Shown: positions 26,359 through 33,206, counted from the first letter of the stretch. The stretch: DNA of 64,000 nt from Sphingomonas oligoaromativorans (GCF_011762195.1 NZ_JAASQK010000006.1:124001-188000); one strand, 5' to 3'. Numbers and translations: made by a program. Notes: a model not told the origin generated them from the sequence alone.

Positions 26359-26600
26359 CAGTTGAGACCCAGCGCGGCTTTGTACGTCTCGAGCAGGGCT
26401 TCCGCCTCGTCGCGGGCGTTCTTCTCGAGCTTGCGCAGCCGGACGATGGTCCGCATGGTCGTGGGGTCGTAGCCCTGCGATTTGGCCTCCAGGTAGACAT
26501 CCTTGATGTCGTCCTGCATGCGCCTCTTCTCCTCCTCGAGGCGCTCGATACGCTCGATGAAGAGGCGCAACTGGTCCGCTGCGACGTTGCCGTCAGACAT
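26358..26600 (-). CDS. GapR-family (DUF2312) nucleoid-associated protein, phage copy
   Basis: 80 residues, the family length. The conserved core DQLRLFIERIERLEEEKRRM, DDIKDVYLEAKSQGYDP and IVRLRKLEKN match DUF2312/GapR. In Caulobacter GapR clamps overtwisted AT-rich DNA ahead of forks and RNA polymerase to help topoisomerases. A phage copy could aid fast replication or alter the host nucleoid. It follows the Ros/MucR-like gene after a 61-base gap holding a strong hairpin and overlaps the next gene (TGATG). Confidence 0.9.
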   Translation of the reverse strand: MSDGNVAADQLRLFIERIERLEEEKRRMQDDIKDVYLEAKSQGYDPTTMRTIVRLRKLEKNARDEAEALLETYKAALGLN

Positions 26601-26625
26601 ATCCCACTCCTACTGGCTGCATCGA

Positions 26626-26652
26626 TCGCGGGCCGATCGCACCGGCCCGCGA
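26626..26652 (-). terminator. hairpin between Ros/MucR-like and GapR-like genes
   Basis: A perfect 10-base stem (TCGCGGGCCG 26626-26635 and CGGCCCGCGA 26643-26652) with a 7-base loop. There is no U-tract, so it may attenuate or process the transcript rather than end it. It is in one of the few true gaps in the early operon. Confidence 0.45.
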
Positions 26653-26661
26653 GGGTTGCGG

Positions 26662-27105
26662 TCAGGCGGCGACGCGGCGGGTGATGGGGCCATCCCTGAA
26701 CTTGGCGGGGCCGCGCTGGTGACCGAGGCCGATCGCTTTCGCGAGGCTACGGCGCTGTTCGGCGTAGGCCGGGGCGACCATCGGATAGTCGCGCGGGAGC
26801 TTCCACTTCGCCCGGTATTCCTCAGGGCTCATCTGGTAGTTGGTGCGCAGATAGCGCTTGAGCATCTTCAGCTTCTTGCCGTCCTCCAGACAAACAATGT
26901 GCTCATGCTTGATGCTGCGCCCGATGGGCACCGCGGGCGCGAGCTCGGGCTCCGGGGTGACGGCGGGCTTCGAGAGATTGGTCAACGCCTGGTGGACGGA
27001 GGCGATAACTTCGGCGACCTCGCTGTGCGGGATCCGATTGTTCGCAACGAAGCTGCTGACGATATCAGCGGTCAGGCTGACAGTGGTCGGAATGGCGATC
27101 GACAT
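26662..27105 (-). CDS. Ros/MucR-family transcriptional regulator, phage copy
   Basis: 147 residues. The C-terminal part matches Ros/MucR: VCLEDGKKLKMLKRYLRTNY, SPEEYRAKWKLP, YPMVAPAYAEQRR. In Ros the zinc is held by two Cys/Asp-type and two His residues; here the first Cys and Asp remain, but the two His positions in KRHLRTHY-like context read Tyr and Asn (KRYLRTNY). It may therefore be zinc-free, as reported for some Mesorhizobium homologues. MucR proteins are global regulators and silencers; this copy may reprogram host or phage genes. Confidence 0.88.
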   Translation of the reverse strand: MSIAIPTTVSLTADIVSSFVANNRIPHSEVAEVIASVHQALTNLSKPAVTPEPELAPAVPIGRSIKHEHIVCLEDGKKLKMLKRYLRTNYQMSPEEYRAKWKLPRDYPMVAPAYAEQRRSLAKAIGLGHQRGPAKFRDGPITRRVAA

Positions 27106-27405
27106 TTACTTCTTCTCCCGGTTGCAAGGGTGGTGAAGGGCGAGGTAGCGGCCGGCGGCTCCCGGTGACGGGAACTGGCGCTGGCCGCCGCGCTGGGTGA
27201 GGACGTGGCGTGCGCCGCCGGCGTCCGGATAGGTGGCGCGCCACTGACCGCCGCCGATCGCGTAGATCTCGGCGCCGTCGGCACGATCGAAACGGCGATC
27301 GTCGATCCGCCGCCACGTAGCGGCGTCGAGATCGTGGGGCATCTGCGGGTCGGCAGCGCCCCGCGCCGAGGCGCTCATGCGCTCGAACAGCGTGGTCACG
27401 ATCAT
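27106..27405 (-). CDS. hypothetical phage protein, 99 aa
   Basis: Arg/Asp-rich with a possible beta-sheet core (GAEIYAIGGGQWRATYPDAG, ARHVLTQRGGQRQF). Overlaps the upstream gene by four bases (ATGA) and abuts the Ros/MucR-like start. I do not recognise the family. Confidence 0.55.
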   Translation of the reverse strand: MIVTTLFERMSASARGAADPQMPHDLDAATWRRIDDRRFDRADGAEIYAIGGGQWRATYPDAGGARHVLTQRGGQRQFPSPGAAGRYLALHHPCNREKK

Positions 27406-27812
27406 GCCGCCTGATCGGCGGGGAGGGTGGCGGAAAGCCTCGCGCGATCGAGGTGGCCGATCAGCGCGAGCAGGATCGCCGCCGCCTTCACGAGATTGCC
27501 GCGTGCATCCTCTGCCGGGCGGAAGCCGCCCATGAACGGCCAGTAGCCCTCACCGCGATGGTGGGCATTGTCGGGTCGATCGCCGCCGACGAGATCGACG
27601 CCGACGGTCGCATAGGCATAAGCGGCGAGGCCGAGATCGAGCGGGTTGTGATCGTCGTCGTGCGCGGTGCTGAAACCATGCCGGTCGACCTGTTCGATAC
27701 GCTCGCGCACGAGATCCGCGAGCGCGCTATCGTTGACCGCGAGGCGCGCGGCGAGCGTGCTCTCGGGCGGGATCGCGATCGTCATCAAGGCATGCGTCTG
27801 GCTGTCGGCCAT
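27402..27812 (-). CDS. conserved phage protein with GFSxxHDDDH motif, 136 aa
   Basis: The sequence RIEQVDRHGFSTAHDDDHNP followed by GLAAYAYA, then GGFRPAEDARGNLVKAAAI, resembles a small protein recalled in many phages with the pattern GF(T/S)xxHDDxH and LVKAxAL. The clustered His/Asp suggest a metal site, but no activity is known to me. TGATG and ATGA overlaps with neighbours. Confidence 0.65.
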   Translation of the reverse strand: MADSQTHALMTIAIPPESTLAARLAVNDSALADLVRERIEQVDRHGFSTAHDDDHNPLDLGLAAYAYATVGVDLVGGDRPDNAHHRGEGYWPFMGGFRPAEDARGNLVKAAAILLALIGHLDRARLSATLPADQAA

Positions 27813-28003
27813 CAGGATCTCCTGGCGTGCGGGATGGAAAGGCGGGATTTGCTGTCGCGGACCATGTCGGCGATGCCGCGTTCGGCGATGGCGGAGAGCG
27901 CGTAGGCATGAACCGCGTCGGTGCCGCAGCCGCGGACGCCGCGTGCGATCATCCGCAGACCGTGCTCGACCAGCTCGCCGGGGGTAAGGGCGCCAGCGCT
28001 CAC
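27812..28003 (-). CDS. small hypothetical phage protein, 63 aa
   Basis: Helical, starting at GTG 28003 in a GTGA overlap with the upstream stop. Its stop overlaps the next start (TGATG), and a good Shine-Dalgarno for that next gene lies in its last codons. Ends in a basic tail (LSIPHARRS). Function unknown. Confidence 0.55.
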   Translation of the reverse strand: MSAGALTPGELVEHGLRMIARGVRGCGTDAVHAYALSAIAERGIADMVRDSKSRLSIPHARRS

Positions 28004-28353
28004 TGGCAGCCCGCGCCGCCGTCGAGACGGTTGGCGTGCTCGATGCAGAAGGCTGCGACCGCGCGGAGCTGCGTGGCGTCCGGACAATAGTAGAGGGCCA
28101 TCGGAGGGCGCTCGTCCGTTCCGCGATCGACGACCATGATCGCCGGCTCCATCTGCTCGCCGATCTTGATCGTGAAGCAGTTGTGCCCCTCGCCGATCAT
28201 GCAGAGCCCGACGGTCGGCACTTCGGAGACGATCGGCGGATTGCGGTCACGCTTCGCGGTGCGCGTCTCGGACATGTAGATGTTGGACGTGTCGGACGGC
28301 GTGACGCCGAACGCCTCTACCGCCTCGCGGATCAGTTCGTCGGCCGTGCTCAT
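28000..28353 (-). CDS. hypothetical phage protein, 117 aa
   Basis: Begins MSTADELIREAVEAFGVTPS; contains a beta-rich centre (CMIGEGHNCFTIKIGEQMEP) and several cysteines. Overlaps both neighbours by four bases. No recognised family; early operon. Confidence 0.6.
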   Translation of the reverse strand: MSTADELIREAVEAFGVTPSDTSNIYMSETRTAKRDRNPPIVSEVPTVGLCMIGEGHNCFTIKIGEQMEPAIMVVDRGTDERPPMALYYCPDATQLRAVAAFCIEHANRLDGGAGCQ

Positions 28354-28757
28354 CGACGGCGCCCCAGCAGAGCGGCGCGCTGGTCGAGCAACTCGGCGGC
28401 GTCGGCCTTCTCGTCATTCTGGGCGGCGAGAATGATCTCGGGGGCGGTGCGATCGTCGAACCAGCGGTCGACCATGCCCTTGTCCCAGCAGGCGGCGGCG
28501 CCGACGGCCTTTGCGCCGGTCAGGAACTCGCCGCGATACTGGCGCAGGCTGGCGGGCGGCGGGAAGCCGTGGCCGCGGATGAGGGCGCGGATCTTGCGCA
28601 CCAAGGTCGGCACCTGCAGATCGCCCCAGCCCGCGCGGCGCGCGATATAGGACATGCCGCAACGCGGCCGCGTGGTGTCGTGGCGGATCTCCGAGGGGAG
28701 ACGGGTCGGCGGACAGGCGAGCAGCCGGTCCTGCAGCACATAGACGGATGAAAGCAC
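28350..28757 (-). CDS. first gene of the leftward early operon, 135 aa, possibly DNA-binding
   Basis: Starts at GTG 28757, with GGAGG six bases before it. The middle (MSYIARRAGWGDLQVPTLVR, then KIRALIRGHGFPPP) looks like a small helix-turn-helix of the AlpA/MerR-like kind. Its position directly after the repressed promoter suggests a regulatory role. A short hairpin (28767-28782) lies in the leader just upstream of the Shine-Dalgarno. Confidence 0.6.
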   Translation of the reverse strand: MLSSVYVLQDRLLACPPTRLPSEIRHDTTRPRCGMSYIARRAGWGDLQVPTLVRKIRALIRGHGFPPPASLRQYRGEFLTGAKAVGAAACWDKGMVDRWFDDRTAPEIILAAQNDEKADAAELLDQRAALLGRRR

Positions 28758-28787
28758 TGTGGGCCTCCGTTCGATTGAACGGGGCCC

Positions 28788-28839
28788 TCATATTTCCATA
28801 TTGGCCATCTGGTCAATGGTAAATTGGCATAATGGAAAT
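28788..28839 (-). promoter_or_regulatory. leftward early promoter (PL-like) with two operators
   Basis: On the reverse strand TTGACC (28811-28816), 17 bases, ATATGA (28788-28793). Operator A, ATTTCCATATTGGCCA (28792-28807), covers the spacer and -10; operator B, the reverse copy TGGCATAATGGAAAT (28825-28839), lies just upstream of -35. Both resemble the operators between the repressor and Cro genes, so the XRE repressor should shut this operon in the lysogen. Confidence 0.65.
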
Positions 28840-29312
28840 CAGCGGTAAGCTGCTGGTCGATAGTCCTCAATGATCGTTGGCAGATTGTCGGATAGGGTTG
28901 GTGCAATTTTGGCGGTGATGAAGCCCACCCATCCCATTGATGCCATTTTACCGGCTTCTGCTAGATCCTCATCAAATTGAATTGGCATCCAGCATACGAG
29001 GTCGCCAGGCTGGAGCCTTGCGCCAGCGGCCATCGTCGTGGCGAGTGTGACTTGCTGATCCGTAGCTGAAGGCAGTCGGATGAGTGCGGTCTGTATGCCG
29101 CGATCGTCTATGGACACGGGGGTGCGAGCTGCAGCCCATTCGCGGGCGTCGATAATCTGAGCAAACATTGCTCGGTTCTGGCGAATTTCACGAATGCCAA
29201 ATTCGTCTTGGTATTCCATGAAGGCATCTGCATCCTTGAAAGGAAGCATCGTGCCGGAAGTTGAAGTGGTTGTCGGTTTGGCTCTTCCAAACAGTCGATT
29301 AAGCAGCTTCAT
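28839..29312 (-). CDS. hypothetical protein co-transcribed with the repressor, 157 aa
   Basis: Starts MKLLNRLFGRAKPTTT (amphipathic N-terminus), then a soluble domain (FMEYQDEFGIREIRQNRAMF; WMPIQFDEDLAEAGKM). Overlaps the repressor stop by 14 bases, so it should be made in the lysogen. GC is lower than in its neighbours. Genes in this place often give superinfection immunity or exclusion; this is inference. Its stop lies in operator B. Confidence 0.65.
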   Translation of the reverse strand: MKLLNRLFGRAKPTTTSTSGTMLPFKDADAFMEYQDEFGIREIRQNRAMFAQIIDAREWAAARTPVSIDDRGIQTALIRLPSATDQQVTLATTMAAGARLQPGDLVCWMPIQFDEDLAEAGKMASMGWVGFITAKIAPTLSDNLPTIIEDYRPAAYR

Positions 29313-29646
29313 TCCGTTGCCCCTTGAAGGGCACAACGACTTCCGACAAACCGTCAAGGATTACTTTTTCTCGCTCGCTCGCGCTGCGATAGCGTTCGAT
29401 GAGTGCGCGCTCTTCCGTCGTAAGCCGGTCGGGATTTTCCTCGTCGGGCAAGAGGTCGGCGGAGCTGCAATTTAGCACTCGGGCGATGCGGCGCATCCAT
29501 TCCTGGTCAAGTCCGCGCGTTCCCATCTCGATCTTATTGAGCGCAGATGGCGTGACGTTGATCAGGTCAGCGAGCGCCTTCTGCGAAAGGCCCTGTGCCT
29601 CGCGCAGTTTGCGGATCCTGTTCGGTGCGTGCGTGTCGTTTGCCAC
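29299..29646 (-). CDS. XRE-family prophage repressor (CI-like)
   Basis: About 115 residues from GTG 29646; an ATG at 29679 (METCRIGYLGAV) is possible but lies inside operator C. The HTH is clear: RIRKLREAQGLSQKALADLI, then TPSALNKIEMGTRGLD. No S24 peptidase domain, so induction cannot be by RecA-driven self-cleavage of this protein alone. Divergent from the Cro-like gene across about 100 bases with two operators. Confidence 0.85.
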   Translation of the reverse strand: MANDTHAPNRIRKLREAQGLSQKALADLINVTPSALNKIEMGTRGLDQEWMRRIARVLNCSSADLLPDEENPDRLTTEERALIERYRSASEREKVILDGLSEVVVPFKGQRNEAA

Positions 29647-29671
29647 GGCACCAAGATAGCCAATCCGGCAA

Positions 29672-29728
29672 GTTTCCATATTGGCGTATTGCCACACCGC
29701 CACAGAATGCGATAGCCATTTTGGAAAT
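29672..29728. promoter_or_regulatory. repressor/Cro operators C and D
   Basis: GTTTCCATATTGGCG (29672-29686) and the reverse-oriented GCCATTTTGGAAAT (29715-29728) flank the divergent promoter area. Together with the two sites near 28.8 kb they share TTTCCA, three AT-rich bases, then TGGC or a close form. The -10/-35 of each promoter cannot be fixed by eye. Confidence 0.6.
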
Positions 29729-29748
29729 CGTTTAGGGAGTGCTTCGCT

Positions 29749-30021
29749 TTGAAGCTGGCGGATTGGCGGCACGGTAGTGGCATGACGCAATCGGAGGTTG
29801 CGGACGTGCTCGGCTGCGCGGTCAGCACCGTCGCCCGTTATGAGGCGGGCACCCGGTTGCCAGAAAGTCCGCCCCAGGAAAGCGACCGAGACATGATGAA
29901 GCGAATCTTCGTCATGACGCAAGGCCAGGTTCGGCCCTGTGACTTTTACCCGATTGCTGCCTGGGAGGCCGAGCTCATTGAGGCTGAGGCGCGCGCCGAA
30001 CTCGCGCGGAAGGCCGCCTGA
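29749..30021 (+). CDS. Cro-like XRE-type DNA-binding protein
   Basis: 90 residues from TTG 29749, with AGGGAG nine bases upstream. The HTH is MKLADWRHGSGMTQSEVADV, LGCAVSTVARYEAGTRLP. The C-terminal part is helical and acidic. Divergent to the repressor and first gene of the rightward transcript, as Cro is. The next short ORF overlaps its stop (TGATG). Confidence 0.75.
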   Translation: MKLADWRHGSGMTQSEVADVLGCAVSTVARYEAGTRLPESPPQESDRDMMKRIFVMTQGQVRPCDFYPIAAWEAELIEAEARAELARKAA

Positions 30022-30143
30022 TGCGCCCCGCCCAATATCTCCCTGCACGCACGCACTCCACCACTACTAGACCCGTGGCGTTGGTGACGGAAATCCGTCG
30101 CCAACTGGTTAACCATCATGGCAACCAAGGTGTGACCGCATGA
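30021..30143 (+). CDS. short coupled ORF, 40 aa, with HGNQG motif
   Basis: Begins MRPAQYLPARTHSTTTRPVA and ends in a helix and HHGNQGVTA. It shares one base with the Cro-like stop (TGATG) and overlaps the next ATG by four bases. The last 50 or so bases are similar to DNA before the gene at 30704. It may act mainly as a translational bridge. Existence as a stable protein is uncertain. Confidence 0.35.
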   Translation: MRPAQYLPARTHSTTTRPVALVTEIRRQLVNHHGNQGVTA

Positions 30144-30382
30144 GCGACGATCGCACTCCGGCCGACCGCACGCCCCTTTCTCCCGATCGCGAGATTGAGC
30201 TGCGGCTTGAATGCCTGCGACTGGCGTGCGGCTTCGCAAGCTCGATTGTCGAGGCGAAGGCGTCCTATCACCCCACCGTTGTGGTGTTCGCCCAGCGCTA
30301 TTTCGAATTCATCACGGGCGCCAGCGCGACACCACCGCGCGAGGCGCTGGACGCCGCGCTGGACGCCGCCGATGTCAGGTAG
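30140..30382 (+). CDS. hypothetical phage protein, 80 aa
   Basis: Helical, starting MSDDRTPADRTPLSPDREIE, then CLRLACGFASSIVEAKASYH. No recognised family. Overlaps the short upstream ORF (ATGA) and converges with the reverse-strand gene ending at 30375. Confidence 0.55.
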   Translation: MSDDRTPADRTPLSPDREIELRLECLRLACGFASSIVEAKASYHPTVVVFAQRYFEFITGASATPPREALDAALDAADVR

Positions 30383-30566
30383 CGTGGACAATCTCGGCCT
30401 GAAGGTCAGGGATCGGATCCTTGTCCTTCACCGTCGCCAGGCAGGCCTGGTAGACGCGCAGCACGTTGGCCTCCTTGAAGTTGGCGGCCAGGAAGCCGGT
30501 CGAGCGTCCTTCGGTGATGATGAGCTTGGTCAGTTCGAGCGCAACGGCTTCCGGCGATTCGGCCAT
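30375..30566 (-). CDS. small isolated reverse-strand phage gene, 63 aa
   Basis: MAESPEAVALELTKLIITEG, then FKEANVLRVYQACLATVKD: a compact helical protein. The start at 30566 has AGGAGG six bases upstream. It is embedded, in reverse, among rightward genes, and its leader (CAACAGGAGGACATGG) resembles that of the reverse gene at 55825. It may be a lysogenically expressed accessory gene. Function unknown. Confidence 0.65.
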   Translation of the reverse strand: MAESPEAVALELTKLIITEGRSTGFLAANFKEANVLRVYQACLATVKDKDPIPDLQAEIVHAT

Positions 30567-30639
30567 CCATGTCCTCCTGTTGGTTGTGGTGACTACAGGC
30601 TGGCCCGAAGCCGGGGCGGTGTCGAGCCGTCCCGGCGGA

Positions 30640-30703
30640 AGGCTGTGGAGGCCGACATCTGTCGCTCACTGGCTCACCGCTATGGCAACCAAGGTCCGGC
30701 GCT
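30640..30703 (+). repeat. duplicated translation-initiation/leader segment (copy 2; copy 1 at 30080-30139)
   Basis: Both copies contain GACATCTGTCGC / GAAATCCGTCGC, ACTGG(C/T)T(C/A)AC and the exact CAACCAAGGT, and both run into (A/G)TGAGCG, the start of a gene. The segment carries the Shine-Dalgarno for each. It looks like a partial duplication of a gene start. Confidence 0.5.
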
Positions 30704-31120
30704 GTGAGCGGGCATCTCGCAAACTACGTCGATGATCAGATCGATGCGGCGGACGATCGGGGGATTGTTGCCGCCACATCGAGCGGAACGGCCGGCGCCT
30801 CATGCTCGCCGGTCGTTCCGCACTCCGGTTCCGTCGCTGTCGGCGACCGCCCCTCCACGGCGGCGGCGGATGGCGGGGAGGCGACCCCCATCGCTTCCCC
30901 GCCGCCTTTCGCCACGCCGCTGATCGGGGCGTCGCACGGCTTCCGTGTCAGTGGTGCCTATTTCGAGGGGCCGTCGCTGGTCGTGCTGCGCCGCGCCGAC
31001 GCGCCGCCGAACGAAGGACACGTCCTCCATCCCGAACAGGCGATCGCGCTTGCGCAGTCGCTCCTCGGCGCCGCGCGCGCCGCCATCGCCGCTCGCCCCG
31101 GCGCGCTGATGCCAGACTGA
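30704..31120 (+). CDS. hypothetical phage protein, 138 aa
   Basis: GTG start (VSGHLANYVDDQIDAADD), preceded by CCAAGGT. A disordered Ala/Pro/Ser-rich middle leads to a small C-terminal domain (GFRVSGAYFEGPSLVVLRRA; HPEQAIALAQSLLGAARAAI). No recognised family. Confidence 0.6.
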   Translation: MSGHLANYVDDQIDAADDRGIVAATSSGTAGASCSPVVPHSGSVAVGDRPSTAAADGGEATPIASPPPFATPLIGASHGFRVSGAYFEGPSLVVLRRADAPPNEGHVLHPEQAIALAQSLLGAARAAIAARPGALMPD

Positions 31121-31141
31121 GGAGAAGCGCGGGGGCGGAAC

Positions 31142-31291
31142 ATGGATGAGTTGTCGTTGGGCTTTCTTTTGGGGGTGTTGCTTGGGGGTTTGGTCGGCGG
31201 AGTGGTCGCCGCGGGGTGCGTGGTTCTGTTGTGGTGCGATTGCATGGCAGCAGAGCCCGTCGATCGGGCGGGGCAAGATGGGCGGGGATAA
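31142..31291 (+). CDS. small single-span membrane protein, 49 aa
   Basis: MDELSLGFLLGVLLGGLVGG begins a glycine-rich hydrophobic span that runs to VVLLWC, with repeated GxxxG spacing suited to helix packing. A short polar tail follows. The DNA is lower in C and codon-poor compared with neighbours (many TTG/GGG). Early membrane function, possibly superinfection exclusion, is a guess. Confidence 0.45.
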   Translation: MDELSLGFLLGVLLGGLVGGVVAAGCVVLLWCDCMAAEPVDRAGQDGRG

Positions 31292-31333
31292 CCCCCGCCC
31301 ACTGTCCGCGTGCGCCCCGGCTGGAGCGACGCG

Positions 31334-32440
31334 GTGAGCGGTCCGATCTCGATCGACGAGGTCGCGCGCATGCTCGACCAGCGCGTGGCGAGCCTCGCGC
31401 CCGAGCTGCTGCCGAACGGCAAGAAGATGGGCGTGTTCTGGCGCGTCGGTTCGATCGAGGGCGAGCCGGGGCAGAGCCTCGCCGTCAATCTAACCGGCGC
31501 GAACCAGGGCATGTGGACCGATTTCTCGGCCGACAAGGGCGCGCGCGACCGATCGGGCGATATGCTGACGCTGGCCGCGCTGGTGCTGTTCGGCGGCGAT
31601 CGCGGTAAGGCCTTCGCTTGGGCGCGCTCGAAGCTCGGGCTCGACGGGCTCGACCCGACGCGCATTGCCCAGGAGCGCGCCAAGGCAACGCGCCGGGCGC
31701 AGACCGCGAACGAGGAAGCCAAGCGCAAGGCGGAGTGGATGCGGCGCAAGGCTCAGTCGCTGTTCTTCCCGCCGGCGGTGTCGATCATCAACTCGCCTGC
31801 CGAGCTCTATCTCGCCTCGCGCGGGATCGACATGTCGCTCCTCGATCGCGAGCCGCGCGCGCTGCTGTTCCACCCGGACTGCTGGTGCAGCGAGGCGGAC
31901 GGGCCGCTGCCGGCGATGGTGGCGCGCGTGATCGACGGCGCCGGCCAGCATATGGCCGCGCACCGCACCTGGATCGAGCCCAACGCGGACGGCTATCTGT
32001 GGCGCAAGGCGCGGCTGGCAGAGCCGAAAAAGGTGCTGGGCGCTTTCGAGGGCGGCTATATCCCGCTGTGGAAGGGCGAGCATGCGGTGCCGCTGCATCG
32101 CCTTCCCGCCGGCGTGCCGATCGCCGTCTCGGAAGGCATTGAGGACGGGCTGACCGTCGCTTGCGCCTGCCCTGAGCTCCGCGTGATCGCGGCGATCAGC
32201 CTCGCCAACATCGCGAACATTCCGCTTCCGCCCAACGGCCGCGACGGCCGGCCGGGCAACCCCGTCACCATCATCGCGCAGAACGATCCGCCCGGCAGCC
32301 AGGCCGCCAAGGCGCTCGAGCGCGTGGTGATGAAACTGATCGAGCGCGGCGCCCAGGTGGCGGTCGCGCGGCCCCCGCAGGGGGTGAAGGACGCCAACGA
32401 TCTCGCCAACGCCGGCGAGGAAGAGAGGAGAACAGCATGA
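31334..32440 (+). CDS. Toprim-domain primase-like replication protein
   Basis: About 368 residues from GTG 31334, chosen for GGAG seven bases upstream (GTG 31310 is also in frame). The N-domain (WTDFSADKGARDRSGDMLTL) resembles DUF7146-type primase N-terminal domains; the C-domain is Toprim_3-like with AVSEGIEDGLTVACACPEL (catalytic Glu about 267) and a downstream acidic motif. It should prime phage DNA synthesis with the helicase-like protein downstream. The final segment VKDANDLANAGEE is typical of Toprim primases. Confidence 0.82.
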   Translation: MSGPISIDEVARMLDQRVASLAPELLPNGKKMGVFWRVGSIEGEPGQSLAVNLTGANQGMWTDFSADKGARDRSGDMLTLAALVLFGGDRGKAFAWARSKLGLDGLDPTRIAQERAKATRRAQTANEEAKRKAEWMRRKAQSLFFPPAVSIINSPAELYLASRGIDMSLLDREPRALLFHPDCWCSEADGPLPAMVARVIDGAGQHMAAHRTWIEPNADGYLWRKARLAEPKKVLGAFEGGYIPLWKGEHAVPLHRLPAGVPIAVSEGIEDGLTVACACPELRVIAAISLANIANIPLPPNGRDGRPGNPVTIIAQNDPPGSQAAKALERVVMKLIERGAQVAVARPPQGVKDANDLANAGEEERRTA

Positions 32441-33090
32441 TCGACGACGTCGAGCTGAAGGCGCGCCTCGGCGCGCAAACCGCGCCGAAGGTTGGGCCGG
32501 AGCGCGTCGAGGCGGTGATCGCCGAACGCCTGTTCGTGCGCCCGACCGGCACGCTCACGATCTGCGTGCTGACGCTGGCGAACGGCTTCACGGTCACGGG
32601 CGAGAGCGCGTGCGCCAGTCCGGAAAACTACAACCAGGAGATCGGCGAGAAGATCGCCTTCGACAATGCCAAGCAGAAGATCTGGGCGCTCGAAGGATAT
32701 GCGCTGCGCGATCGCCTCGCCTATCGCGACACGCTGATCGCCTCGATCGCGCACGAGGTGAACCGCGCCTGGTGCGCCTACAATGGCGACGATAGCCAGC
32801 CGAACTGGGCAGATGCGCCGGGCTGGCAGCGCGACAGCGCCATCACCGGCGTGGCTTTCCACCGTGCCAACCCGGAGGCCGGCGACGCCGCCTCGCACGA
32901 CAGCTGGATGCGCGAAAAGGTCGCGGCCGGCTGGGTCTATGGCGAGCAGAAGGATCCCGACGCTCATCCGCCGACGCATCCGTGCATTGTGCCCTTCGAG
33001 GATCTGCCGCGCGAGCAGCAGTTCAAGGATCGGCTATTCCGGACGATCGTCCACGCCGCGATCGCGGCCGAAGCGGCCATCGTTCCGTGA
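32437..33090 (+). CDS. Gp49-like protein fused to a RyR domain
   Basis: 217 residues. The N-terminal half matches the phage Gp49/66 family (TICVLTLANGFTVTGESACA; NYNQEIGEKIAFDNAKQKIW). The C-terminal half is a RyR domain (HDSWMREKVAAGWVYGEQKD; PFEDLPREQQFKDRLFRTIV). RyR domains bind nucleotides or small ligands; the phage role is unknown. ATGA overlap with the primase-like gene places it in the replication unit. Confidence 0.8.
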   Translation: MIDDVELKARLGAQTAPKVGPERVEAVIAERLFVRPTGTLTICVLTLANGFTVTGESACASPENYNQEIGEKIAFDNAKQKIWALEGYALRDRLAYRDTLIASIAHEVNRAWCAYNGDDSQPNWADAPGWQRDSAITGVAFHRANPEAGDAASHDSWMREKVAAGWVYGEQKDPDAHPPTHPCIVPFEDLPREQQFKDRLFRTIVHAAIAAEAAIVP

Positions 33091-33206
33091 TCCAGCAATA
33101 CCCCAGGGGCGTCCGGTACGGCTCGCAAGGCCCCCGGCGCGGTGTCATCGGGCACCGCCTCGCGGCGTTCAGCGCGCGCCCCGCATTTCTTGAGGCAGGT
33201 GGCTGA
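33087..33206 (+). CDS. short coupled ORF, 39 aa, with RYGSQG motif
   Basis: GTG start overlapping the previous stop (GTGA) and a stop overlapping the helicase-like start (TGATG). Basic protein VIQQYPRGVRYGSQGPRRG. The RYGSQGP segment recalls HGNQG and YGNQGP read at 30.1 and 30.7 kb. A coupled bridge or real small protein; cannot tell. Confidence 0.4.
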   Translation: MIQQYPRGVRYGSQGPRRGVIGHRLAAFSARPAFLEAGG

